DNA of 7,528 nucleotides from Nitrososphaerales archaeon TH1177 (GCA_014523515.1 JAATVJ010000089.1:1-7528), one strand, 5' to 3'; positions 1-6,269 are shown, counted from the stretch's first letter. Notes: generated from the letters alone by a model not told the origin. Made by a program: numbers and translations.

Positions 1-520
1 TAATTTCATTCACTATTTCATCAACTACATTACCAGTTAGAAATTTATAAGAAATTTTATTTTGACATCCAGCTTCTTGACATTTCTTTATTTTTTCTTC
101 CATAGCATCTATTACATCACCTTTGATCTTTCTATGAAAGTCTTGTTGATTATCCACCTGTGATTTCTCATATGAGCCTTCTAAGGAAATATCTCCATAT
201 TTTTCAACGTCGTGTAATATACGAAGAATAAATATTTCTGCCCCAGTAGAATTAGATAAAGAGACAGCATAATTAAGTGCTTTATTTGATATATCTTTTC
301 CATCATCAGTAACTAGTATTTTTTTAAAAGAAGGAAGGTTATCTTTTGAAATTGAATAATCTTGTAATTCCCTGGATTTATTTCCTAATTGTGATTGTTG
401 TTCTTCTTGTTCTATTTCTGGTGTAACACTTCCGTCAGGATTAATTGTTTCACTTACTTCCATATCTAAAACATTTTCTTTAGCATCTGAAGATGTAGAA
501 GGATCTTTATTATTACTCAT
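1..520 (-). CDS. Universal stress protein (UspA family), N-terminal part, runs off left edge
   Basis: This reading frame stays open from ATG 518-520 to the window edge and gives 173 residues; the C-terminal end is outside the window. Residues 1 to about 64 are a polar, acidic, Gln/Ser-rich extension with EQEEQQSQ near 38-45, probably disordered. The Usp alpha/beta fold begins at about 65 with strand 1 FKKILVTDDGKDISNKAL, the family's usual 'ILVPvDGSe.S..AL' opening, followed by strand 2 AEIFILRILHDV (94-105) and a charged helix (about 124-150). Archaeal Usp proteins bind ATP or act as stress and signalling proteins in the cytoplasm. The nucleotide-binding G-x2-G-x9-G(S/T) motif would lie past the edge, so ATP binding cannot be judged. 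The long N-terminal extension is uncommon, since a single Usp domain is about 140-150 residues. The start is supported by a TATA-like box 21-28 bases upstream. The family call is firm and the partner or signal is unknown. Confidence 0.88.
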   Translation of the reverse strand, partial: MSNNKDPSTSSDAKENVLDMEVSETINPDGSVTPEIEQEEQQSQLGNKSRELQDYSISKDNLPSFKKILVTDDGKDISNKALNYAVSLSNSTGAEIFILRILHDVEKYGDISLEGSYEKSQVDNQQDFHRKIKGDVIDAMEEKIKKCQEAGCQNKISYKFLTGNVVDEIVNEI

Positions 521-540
521 AATATAATGATTGATTACAA

Positions 541-548
541 ATATATAA
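541..548 (-). promoter_or_regulatory. TATA-like promoter of the universal stress gene
   Basis: On the minus strand this reads TTATATAT and is centred about 25 bases before the ATG at 520. That spacing fits an archaeal TATA box driving a leaderless transcript. No Shine-Dalgarno sequence lies between it and the start. Confidence 0.5.
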
Positions 549-565
549 CTATAGCCTTAATATAA

Positions 566-577
566 TACAAATTTGTA
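566..577. promoter_or_regulatory. 12-base perfect palindrome upstream of the TATA box, possible operator
   Basis: TACAAATTTGTA is a perfect inverted repeat lying 17 bases upstream of the TATA-like box of the universal stress gene. A related half-site, TTACAAAT, occurs nearer the gene at 535-542. The position is suitable for an activator or repressor dimer. In such AT-rich DNA a 12-base palindrome can also arise by chance. Confidence 0.25.
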
Positions 578-899
578 ATTGATATAGAAATCAATGATTA
601 TTTTTTTTAGTATATATTTGATTGTATTTTAATTATAACTTTTGTTTTTACATAATAACGGTATCTTTAAAAATATAAATTGTTTCTATAATCAAGTGTT
701 TAGGATAATTACTATTACTATTTTTGGATAATGACAATAAGCATTATTATTTCATTTGAATCTGCCTTACAGCTTAACTCACTATTCCTAACACATTTAG
801 CTAGCTACAGTTTTCTCTCTACTATCATATAATTATAAAAATAAAAATATTATTTATTACTTATCTAGCATATACTATTTTAGATAATTTGTTATACTA

Positions 900-909
900 T
901 TTATAATAA
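900..909 (+). promoter_or_regulatory. TATA-like box upstream of the PPOX relic
   Basis: TTTATAATAA is centred about 28 bases before the ATG at 932, the same spacing as at the intact genes. It suggests the broken gene below kept its promoter after the coding part decayed. Confidence 0.4.
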
Positions 910-931
910 TTCTGTCCAACTAATAATATTA

Positions 932-1041
932 ATGAAAGAAATGACTAAAGTTCAGATTCGAAATTTTCTTTTGCAAGGAACTTGTAGAAACTGAGCATAA
1001 CTAATCAAAATATGATGCCAAATATTGCCCAAATTTGGTAA
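932..1041 (+). pseudogene. Broken N-terminus of a PPOX / flavin-reductase-like split-barrel protein
   Basis: The first frame (ATG 932) reads MKEMTKVQIRNFLLQGT before stopping at TGA 992-994. The other frame starting at 991 continues with LSITNQNMMPNIAQIW and stops at 1039-1041. Joined, they resemble the start of pyridoxamine-phosphate-oxidase-like (PPOX) proteins of this lineage, which open with a helix ending 'FL.QGTftgkL', then strand 1 and a 'dG.PhvaPIWF' strand. One indel near 985-991 explains the frame change. After the Trp at 1036-1038 I can follow no further homology, so about three quarters of the family's usual 120-150 residues are missing. Such proteins bind FMN, F420 or haem and act as oxidoreductases. 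The assignment rests on recognising a short motif, so it is moderate. The relic sits between the universal stress and helicase genes and points away from the former. Confidence 0.45.
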
Positions 1042-1145
1042 ACATAAAATGATATTAATTGTCAGAATAAAGTTATATAATAACAATTTATTTTTGTTGT
1101 CGTTGCTATTACTTACTACTTCTATTACTCTATATTCATACTATT

Positions 1146-2831
1146 TTAAAATAAGAATAATTCTGTAGCAACAATATGTTTACATTTGTTTAGTTTAAAT
1201 TTAAAATCAGGACACGTACATGTCCTATTTTCTATATCAACTTCATAGTACTTATTTTTTTCCTTACTACTACTTCTAACCTTAAACAATCTTCTCTTTT
1301 CTCTTTGATTTTGACTGTGATTTTGTTCACTTTCATTATTATGTTGTTGTTGTTCTTCTTCTTCCTCTCTTAATTCAACTATCATAGGTTCGTATAGAGT
1401 AGATTCTATTATGTTATACGCCTTTTCAAGTCTTTTTCCTTCTATTTCTTTTTTTAATCTTTTTGAACTCTTGTTATTGTTAATAAGAATATCTTTTTCA
1501 TTTATTACTATATTATTATTATTATTATTTTTATGTACCTGTTCTTCATCCTTTTTATATTTCCGAAGGTCTGTTGATATAGCCTTCTTCACTACATAAT
1601 GTATATTATCATCTTTAGTGTCTGATACATATATTACATAGATTAATGCCAGATCTTTACCTTCATACTTTCGTATAACTCTTCCTATTCTCTGTATGAC
1701 CTGATTCATATTAGAGGTTGTAGCTAAAATAATCTCTATTCGAACCTGTGGTATATCAAATCCTATTTCTAATGTATGTACTGATAAGAGTGGATAAAAT
1801 TCTATTCCCCATTGATTCAAGATCTCCTGTCTCTTTCTAGAACTTATATTACTATCAATTATCATTGCTTTTGTACCTTGTGATTCCAACATATCTCTAA
1901 GTTTAGTAATAGAATCGATAGTTTCACTAAATATCATGATTTTTTCATTTGGAAATTTTGTCGTTATCAGATGTACTGCCGACAATAATTTATTTTCTGC
2001 ACAACTTAACAATAATTTTCTTTTTCTTACGTTTAAGAACCATGCTTTTGCCATTCCACTAACGAAACCTCCTTTTCTTAACAATATTGTCATAGACTCA
2101 GCATCATACTTTTTAAAACGGTTTGATATTTTCTTTATTTTAGAAGTATATGTATCATAGTCATTTTGTTCTTTTTCTGTAAGATTGACCTTTAAAGGAA
2201 TAACTATTGGCTTTGCAAGTCTCTTATCATTAACAGCCTTTCTTATAGGATATCTTTTGACTGGGGGCAATAATGTAAGAATTGTATGATATTTAGAAAG
2301 GTCTGTTTCATCAAGGGTTGCAGTAAGACCAAGAATAGCTTTTTTATGATCCTCTATAACTACATCAAATATTTTTCTAAATATTTTTGCCGTGTCTCTT
2401 ATCAAGTGTACTTCATCAAAAATCACCATATTAGATCTCCTAATAATATCTAGATTTCTAATTACGCTTTGATAAGTACATATAGTTATCTCTCTTATCT
2501 CTTTTCTTTCACCAAAGTATGCTCCTATTTTTTCCTTTGGTATACCATATGATACAAGACGTTTAATGTTCTGTTCGATTAAAATGATCCTAGGAACAAT
2601 TAAAAGGATATTTAGAAATGGAAGAGAAGAAGGAGGAGAAGATAGAGAGTGTGTAGATATAAAAGCAAATCTTTTTGCGCATTCAAGAGCTATTTCTGTC
2701 TTACCAGTCCCAGTACTATATAGTATTGTACCTCTAAAGTCATTATCAATCCATGCATTTACTGCTTCGATTTGATCTTCTTTAAGGGAAAAAGGGAATT
2801 TTAATTGAGAAATAGCTGCTGATTCTAACAT
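1146..2831 (-). CDS. SF2 DEAD/DEAH-box helicase (SSL2/XPB-like) with C-terminal SWIM zinc finger
   Basis: This encodes a 561-residue cytoplasmic ATP-dependent nucleic-acid translocase of superfamily 2, closest in style to the SSL2/XPB-like group. Visible motifs: Gln motif region LKEDQIEAV (16-24), Walker A STGTGKT (39-45, Lys44), motif Ia LLIVPR (76-81), Ib CTYQS (118-122), Walker B DEVH (139-142), motif III TAT (170-172), then helicase lobe 2 with MIFSET (299-304), motif V EIGFDIP (355-361) and motif VI QRIGRVIRK (380-388, arginine finger). Residues about 420-515 form a low-complexity linker with a six-Asn run, a Glu run and Gln-rich pieces. Residues 527-561 form a SWIM finger, CxC-x9-CxH, with Cys538, Cys540, Cys550 and His552, a predicted DNA- or protein-binding module. 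The start is supported by a TATA-like box 26-33 bases upstream, and the stop is TAA. A role in DNA repair or processing is inferred and the substrate is unknown. It is not obviously in an operon: the NHL gene upstream ends 122 bases away and this gene has its own promoter. Confidence 0.9.
   Translation of the reverse strand: MLESAAISQLKFPFSLKEDQIEAVNAWIDNDFRGTILYSTGTGKTEIALECAKRFAFISTHSLSSPPSSLPFLNILLIVPRIILIEQNIKRLVSYGIPKEKIGAYFGERKEIREITICTYQSVIRNLDIIRRSNMVIFDEVHLIRDTAKIFRKIFDVVIEDHKKAILGLTATLDETDLSKYHTILTLLPPVKRYPIRKAVNDKRLAKPIVIPLKVNLTEKEQNDYDTYTSKIKKISNRFKKYDAESMTILLRKGGFVSGMAKAWFLNVRKRKLLLSCAENKLLSAVHLITTKFPNEKIMIFSETIDSITKLRDMLESQGTKAMIIDSNISSRKRQEILNQWGIEFYPLLSVHTLEIGFDIPQVRIEIILATTSNMNQVIQRIGRVIRKYEGKDLALIYVIYVSDTKDDNIHYVVKKAISTDLRKYKKDEEQVHKNNNNNNIVINEKDILINNNKSSKRLKKEIEGKRLEKAYNIIESTLYEPMIVELREEEEEQQQHNNESEQNHSQNQREKRRLFKVRSSSKEKNKYYEVDIENRTCTCPDFKFKLNKCKHIVATELFLF
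1512..1529. repeat. Trinucleotide microsatellite (ATT)6 inside the helicase linker
   Basis: Six perfect ATT units on the plus strand are six AAT codons (Asn435-440) in the helicase. A second simple-sequence stretch, of TTG and TTC units at about 1342-1362, encodes the Glu/Gln-rich part of the same linker. Such tracts can expand or contract in whole codons without breaking the frame, so linker length may vary between strains. Confidence 0.7.
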
Positions 2832-2856
2832 ATCGTTATTTACTATTATAATATAG

Positions 2857-2864
2857 AAATATAA
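2857..2864 (-). promoter_or_regulatory. TATA-like promoter of the helicase gene
   Basis: TTATATTT on the minus strand is centred about 29 bases before the ATG at 2831, with no Shine-Dalgarno sequence following. This fits a leaderless transcript made independently of the NHL gene upstream. Confidence 0.45.
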
Positions 2865-2953
2865 TCAATCAGTTCATATAAATTAATAACAAATTAAATT
2901 AAATTAATTTTATTATTTATTCTTCTTTAATTTTTTTTTGATTGATCGAATAA

Positions 2954-3910
2954 TTATTTAGTACCGAATACCTGTATCCTTGAATTACCTGTATCAGCTA
3001 TAAACACTTTTCCTTCTGGATCTATTGCAAGATCTTCAGGTCTATTAAACTGTCCATCTTGTTTTCCTTTAGATCCGAATTTGCTTATGAATTTACCATT
3101 TTCATCAAATACTTGAAAATTAGTTGATCTTTTATCAGCTACAAAAACCAGATCTTCTTTTTCATAGTAGTCTATTCCAGGGATAGTACCCGAAAATTGT
3201 CCAGACCCATTTCCAAATGATCCCCATTGTCTTTTAAAATTAAAGTCTTTGTCAAAAACTTGAACTCGAGAATTTTTCATGTCAGTTACATACATTGTAT
3301 TATTGGAATCAAAAACTATTCCATGCGGTTCAAGAAATTTTCCTTCTGTTGAACCTTTAGACCCGTAAGATTGTATAAATTTACCATTTTCATCAAATTT
3401 TAAAATTTGATGTGCATTTTTATCAGTTAAATAAACATAAGCATTGTAATCAACAGTTAATTGATGTGGAGTTCTTTCAGCTCCTTGACCGCCAGTATTC
3501 TCAAAGCCCCATTTTAAAATAAATTTACCATCCGGAGTAAATTTCTGTACTCTATGATTTTTGAGTTCCAATGTATAAACATACTGACCAGACGGATCTA
3601 CAACTACATCATGTAATTTGTCAAATTCTCCATCTCCAACTCCTTCTTCTCCCCATTTTAAAATAAATTTACCATCAGAATTATATTTTTGAATCCTGTC
3701 ATTACCAGTGTCTGTTACATATACATTTCCATCTTTATCTATGTCAATACTATGAGGAGATATCAATTGTCCATCTTCACTTCCTTTGCCTCCAAATTTA
3801 TTTAGAAATTGATATTCCGTATTATTGCTTTCACCAAAAAGACTTTCATATGATGAAATACTATAAAATAAAATAGATAAGAGCCCACATATTACAAAAT
3901 TTTTAATCAT
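2954..3910 (-). CDS. Secreted six-bladed NHL-repeat beta-propeller protein
   Basis: The 318-residue product starts with a likely signal peptide or membrane anchor: basic MIKN, then hydrophobic FVICGLLSILFY, then a Ser/Asn-rich stretch. Six NHL repeats follow at about 46-78, 93-125, 143-172, 190-219, 237-268 and 286-315. Each has the family pattern of a Pro/His strand, 'D..G.vYVtDt.NdRiQ.F' and 'dGkFi.k.G..G...GqF'; repeats 1 and 6 carry the classical DTGN-RIQ core. Six blades would close one propeller, so the protein appears complete. NHL propellers act as protein- or ligand-binding scaffolds, and an extracellular location is inferred from the leader. No catalytic residues are visible, and the partner is unknown. 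The stop is TAA. A well-placed TTTATAAA box supports the start. The fifth repeat is the most divergent, with TNFQVF in place of SRVQVF. Confidence 0.9.
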   Translation of the reverse strand: MIKNFVICGLLSILFYSISSYESLFGESNNTEYQFLNKFGGKGSEDGQLISPHSIDIDKDGNVYVTDTGNDRIQKYNSDGKFILKWGEEGVGDGEFDKLHDVVVDPSGQYVYTLELKNHRVQKFTPDGKFILKWGFENTGGQGAERTPHQLTVDYNAYVYLTDKNAHQILKFDENGKFIQSYGSKGSTEGKFLEPHGIVFDSNNTMYVTDMKNSRVQVFDKDFNFKRQWGSFGNGSGQFSGTIPGIDYYEKEDLVFVADKRSTNFQVFDENGKFISKFGSKGKQDGQFNRPEDLAIDPEGKVFIADTGNSRIQVFGTK

Positions 3911-3934
3911 TTATATGATATGGTTGATTAATAT

Positions 3935-3942
3935 TTTATAAA
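3935..3942 (-). promoter_or_regulatory. TATA box of the NHL propeller gene
   Basis: A canonical TTTATAAA on the minus strand is centred 28 bases before the ATG at 3910. It is the clearest promoter in the window and sets the expected spacing for the others. Confidence 0.6.
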
Positions 3943-3960
3943 TGCTGATATATAAAAAAA

Positions 3961-4602
3961 TTATATGATATTGTTATATAGAAAAAAAGATGGTATCTTT
4001 AGTGTTATTTCAGATCAATGATTTGATACCGAAAATTTATGGAATCTTGTAACAATACTGATATTTATTTAGAGCAAAATACCAATTAATATCTTTATAA
4101 ATATCACTTACAATCATATAGCCGATTAGAATACTGAAAAGATCTTTTATTTAGCACAACAATTACGAGTCGAAATCACTAACTTAAATTTGAAATGGAG
4201 ACTGATGCTGCTGGACTGTAGTCAGCCCGTTTGTGGATGTTAAATCTGTGACTAATTTAGGTTTGAAACAAAATTGCTAACGTCGTCACGTCAAGATGAT
4301 AGTCGAAATCTAATTAATTTAGATTTGATATTTATTGCAACAAAGAGAATTAAAAATACATGTAAAATAATGTAGGTATTGTAAACAGCTAAAAAATAGG
4401 CTTAAAGATACTTAGAATAGCATTCTTACATACTATAACGATTTTTTAATGCTTAGTGATAAAAATTTATATAAATTAGCATGGTTAAAAATTGATTCAT
4501 ACATTTTAGTTTGTAGCATAATTTTTATCATCTTCTTCCAATTATTCTAACACATGCCAGCAAACAAATCATGGCATGATTATAATGAATCTTTGATAGA
4601 AT
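3961..4602. other. Non-coding stretch with short inverted repeats
   Basis: I find no intact gene here. The part around 4180-4280 is the most GC-rich and holds a plus-strand frame reading PFVDVKSVTNLGLKQNC (4227-4280, TAA stop), preceded in another frame by METDAAGL (4195-4218). This has the look of the tail of an IS200/IS605-type TnpB, but the match is weak. An 8-base stem AAATCTAA/TTAGATTT (4306-4313 and 4319-4326, five-base loop) and an 11-base inverted pair TGATAAAAATT/AATTTTTATCA (4457-4467 and 4520-4530) are also present. The rest shows nothing I can name. Confidence 0.4.
4553..4578. repeat. Inverted repeat just past the 3' end of the ribbon-helix-helix gene
   Basis: CATGCCA (4553-4559) and TGGCATG (4572-4578) are perfect complements with a 12-base loop. 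The right arm lies within ATCATGGCATGAT (4569-4581 approximately), itself symmetrical about its central G. It starts about 25 bases beyond the stop of the 47-residue gene. No T-run follows on the minus strand, so a hairpin terminator is not well supported. A protein-binding site or transposon end are alternatives. Confidence 0.35.
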
Positions 4603-4746
4603 TTAGGTCAAATTTTTTTGAAAAACAGAAGAAATAACAATATTTTGAATTCGTTCTGATTCAGTATTTCCTAACCAATCCAAATCTTTGTTGATAATAT
4701 TCCAAATATCTTTTGGAAGTGAAATTTTTAGAGTTTTAGCCTCCAT
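4603..4746 (-). CDS. Small ribbon-helix-helix (CopG/Arc-like) protein, 47 residues
   Basis: An intact frame from ATG 4744-4746 to TAA 4603-4605. The order of elements matches the ribbon-helix-helix fold: N-terminal strand KTLKISLPKDIW (4-15), helix A about 13-24 (IWNIINKDLDWL), a turn GNTESE (26-31) and helix B about 29-43 (SERIQNIVISSVFQ). Family members form dimers whose paired strands enter the DNA major groove through alternating residues, here Lys4, Leu6 and Ile8 or their neighbours. They often regulate their own gene, and many are antitoxins. No toxin gene is next to it; the nearest gene is the divergent coiled-coil relic 187 bases away. A TATA-like box is properly placed upstream. A transcriptional regulator role is inferred from the fold. 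Confidence 0.65.
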   Translation of the reverse strand: MEAKTLKISLPKDIWNIINKDLDWLGNTESERIQNIVISSVFQKNLT

Positions 4747-4770
4747 TTAACTAAATTATTGCGCTTAAGG

Positions 4771-4779
4771 TTTTTATTA
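4771..4779 (-). promoter_or_regulatory. TATA-like promoter of the ribbon-helix-helix gene
   Basis: TAATAAAAA on the minus strand is centred about 29 bases before the ATG at 4746, matching the spacing at the other genes. The box is a weaker match to TTTATA than that of the NHL gene. Confidence 0.35.
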
Positions 4780-4933
4780 CTTTCAATACGATCTTTTTCC
4801 CTGTTTTTTAAAAAGAATCATGTTGTTTGCTGAGCATAAGCTATGTAAATTATTTTTTATTGATATTATTTGAAATAATTCTAAAATTAATTATTAATAT
4901 TTAATAGCATCTTCCTGTTATTGAATAATTAAG

Positions 4934-5222
4934 ATGAGTGACATTGATATTTGGCAAAAAGAGTTCTGGAATCGATTGAATCAACAAATGCAAGAAAATT
5001 TTAAAAAACAAATGGAACTTACACAAAAACAAATGGAACTTACACAAGAACAGGTAAAAAAACAATTGAACATACAGAAGGACAGCCAAGAAGATCAGAA
5101 GAAGAAGCAAAAAGATTGATAGAAGTGGCTATGAAAAATGTAGAGACTTTTCTTAACATAATCCAACATTAGCAATGATAGAATTTGAACAAGCAAGATT
5201 AAGAAATTTCTTGAGGGAGTGA
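4934..5222 (+). pseudogene. Frameshifted small coiled-coil gene, product unknown
   Basis: From ATG 4934 the frame gives 61 residues, MSDIDIWQKEFWNRLNQQ and then a Gln/Lys/Glu-rich coiled coil, ending at TGA 5117-5119. The next frame continues sensibly with EEEAKRLIEVAMKNVETFLN up to TAG 5170-5172, and the third frame then gives NPTLAMIEFEQARLRN to TGA 5220-5222. Each step is explained by losing one base: the first probably near the A7 run at 5056-5062, the second around 5150-5160. Restored, the gene would encode about 95 residues, mostly helical. I do not recognise the family. A TATA-like stretch TATTTAATA (4899-4907) is placed for ATG 4934. It diverges from the ribbon-helix-helix gene. A 61-residue truncated product could still be made. 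Sequencing indels in homopolymers, or programmed frameshifting at A7, are alternatives. Confidence 0.55.
5009..5050 (+). repeat. 21-base tandem duplication encoding a repeated heptad
   Basis: Two adjacent 21-base units (5009-5029 and 5030-5050) differ at one base and encode QMELTQK and QMELTQE. A seven-residue unit is exactly one coiled-coil heptad, so the duplication lengthened the helix without breaking its register. The near identity points to a recent event. Confidence 0.85.
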
Positions 5223-5327
5223 GATTTCCTTTTAATTTTATTAATTTAAAATAATTTATTTTATATATAATAATATTAAAATAATTTAAACATAAATCTT
5301 AAATATTATTTCCTTATTACTACCACA

Positions 5328-5629
5328 TTAGACTCTTATTTCTGCATCGCTATCGGTATTACTCCCGACTGGCCCATTATGTATTAGCGTTTTTATACAT
5401 CTGTTGATGATATAATTTACAAACTTAGATGCTGGGTCATGAAAATAAGTCAAAATTTCAGACCTGCAGTAGATTTAATGATTTCAGATAATTGATGTTG
5501 TTTATATAGGTTAGTAACAAATGTGTAACTCAAAGGACCCGGCCCGTAGTATTTAAATACTTTCGTATTAATAACTGGTAACGAATAAATTAATCCACAT
5601 TGAATTTCATTTCAAATAAATGAAGTCAT
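5328..5629 (-). pseudogene. Broken gene of unrecognised family, about 99 codons
   Basis: ATG 5627-5629 is followed by MTSFI and an in-frame TGA (5612-5614). The same frame then stays open to 5453 and reads with plausible protein composition, for example GLIYSLPVINTKVFKYYGPG and NLYKQHQLSEIIKSTAGL, before TGA 5450-5452. The neighbouring frame carries on with EILTYFHDPASKFVNYIINR and ends at TAA 5328-5330 after a polar tail with SNTDSDAEIRV. So one stop and one single-base shift near 5453-5460 separate this from an open gene. The pieces look mainly helical and could include a helix-turn-helix (QLSEIIKSTAGL), but I do not recognise the family. A TATATT-like box lies about 23 bases upstream (about 5649-5655). 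Its opposite strand has no competing reading frame of quality. Confidence 0.45.
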
Positions 5630-5704
5630 GATTGAAAGATGAATCAGTAATATAGGATGAATTACAATCTTTATAATTGCTATTTATCTGACATGAAAAA
5701 TATA

Positions 5705-5716
5705 TGATCTAGATCA
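5705..5716. promoter_or_regulatory. 12-base perfect palindrome TGATCTAGATCA
   Basis: A perfect inverted repeat with GC content above its surroundings, about 157 bases upstream of the cupin relic and 76 bases upstream of the start of the minus-strand relic. It could be a dimeric regulator site for either, though both genes are broken. Chance remains possible. Nothing else in 5630-5872 is recognisable beyond a 29-codon frame from ATG 5755 that lacks support. Confidence 0.25.
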
Positions 5717-5872
5717 CGTTTGCCATTAGATATCCTTTTTTGTAAGAATGTAAAATGATATCCGAAATAAAATGTTTAGTCTTGAAGACCATGAAGATGA
5801 AAAATTATCTTAAATTAACAGAACGCACTACTAAAAATAAATAGATATATTCTTAAAATATAAAATATTCCT

Positions 5873-6269
5873 ATGATGGACACGTCTTGTGATTTTCATG
5901 GTGCAAAATTTATCATCAAAGTTCTTTCTTCTGAGACAAGTAATTGATATACTATTCTAGATATAATTCAGCTACCTAATTTAGGACAAGGTTCGGAAAC
6001 CTTTTACATAGTTGAAGGTTATTATGATTTCATATTAGATGAAAATCAATAAGAGGCAAACCAAGAGATGTAATTTTTGTTCCCAAAGAAATACAACATA
6101 GATCTGTTGTAGGGGATAAAGGCGGACATGCTCTTGTAATAAGTGCTCCAGATCTCGAGTTTTATTTTTTCAAAGTGAATTACGTGATAAAGCTGAAATT
6201 TCATATGAAACAGAATATATGATAGGAAGCCAATACGGTCAGATTTTCTTAGATAACACACAACATTGA
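5873..6269 (+). pseudogene. Decayed cupin-domain protein gene
   Basis: From ATG 5873 (or 5876) the frame reads MMDTSCDFHGAKFIIKVLSS, hits TGA 5945-5947, continues in the same frame with YTILDIIQLPNLG and SETFYIVEGYYDFILDEN, and stops at TAA 6050-6052. The next frame gives IRGKPRDVIFVPKEIQHRSV and ISAPDLEFYFF, and the third gives SELRDKAEISYETEYMIG and GQIFLDNTQH to TGA 6267-6269. Cupin motif 1 normally reads G-x5-HxH-x3,4-E-x6-G: here E-x6-G (ETFYIVEG) survives, but the HxH segment is absent between PNLG and GSETF, apparently a short in-frame deletion. Motif 2 keeps VPK..QH, with Glu replacing the usual Gly. Lost bases in AAT(T)CAATA near 6046 and in the T-run at 6165-6170 explain the shifts. 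An intact ancestor would be a small single-domain cupin of about 140 residues, of unknown substrate. A TATA-like ATATAT (5845-5850) remains upstream. Confidence 0.8.

Larger units (their letters stand above)
521..931. other. Intergenic region between universal stress gene and PPOX relic
   Basis: I find no coding sequence here on either strand. The stretch is AT-rich, holds the promoter of the universal stress gene at its left end and a TATA-like box for the broken plus-strand gene at its right end, so it acts as a divergent promoter region. The middle (about 600-890) has short AT-rich inverted runs but nothing I can name. Confidence 0.5.

Noticed and set aside
1411..2775. Three plus-strand frames of 62-74 codons within the helicase
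   Set aside because: All are antisense to an intact 561-codon gene with a full set of helicase motifs.
3992..4030. GGTATC...GATACC pair as a hairpin
   Set aside because: Only six bases pair across a 27-base loop, too little to support a structure.
4457..4530. 11-base inverted pair TGATAAAAATT/AATTTTTATCA as a mobile-element end
   Set aside because: It is almost pure A/T with a 52-base spacer, no target duplication and no gene between, so chance is likely in this composition.
4901..5110. 69-codon minus-strand frame rich in Leu and Phe
   Set aside because: It is the complement of the Lys/Gln-rich coiled-coil gene; the repeated Leu/Phe/His pattern simply mirrors the 21-base duplication.
6046..6261. 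71-codon minus-strand frame opposite the cupin relic
   Set aside because: It lies over the plus-strand cupin sequence, whose three frames carry recognisable cupin motifs; the minus frame shows no domain and is a shadow.
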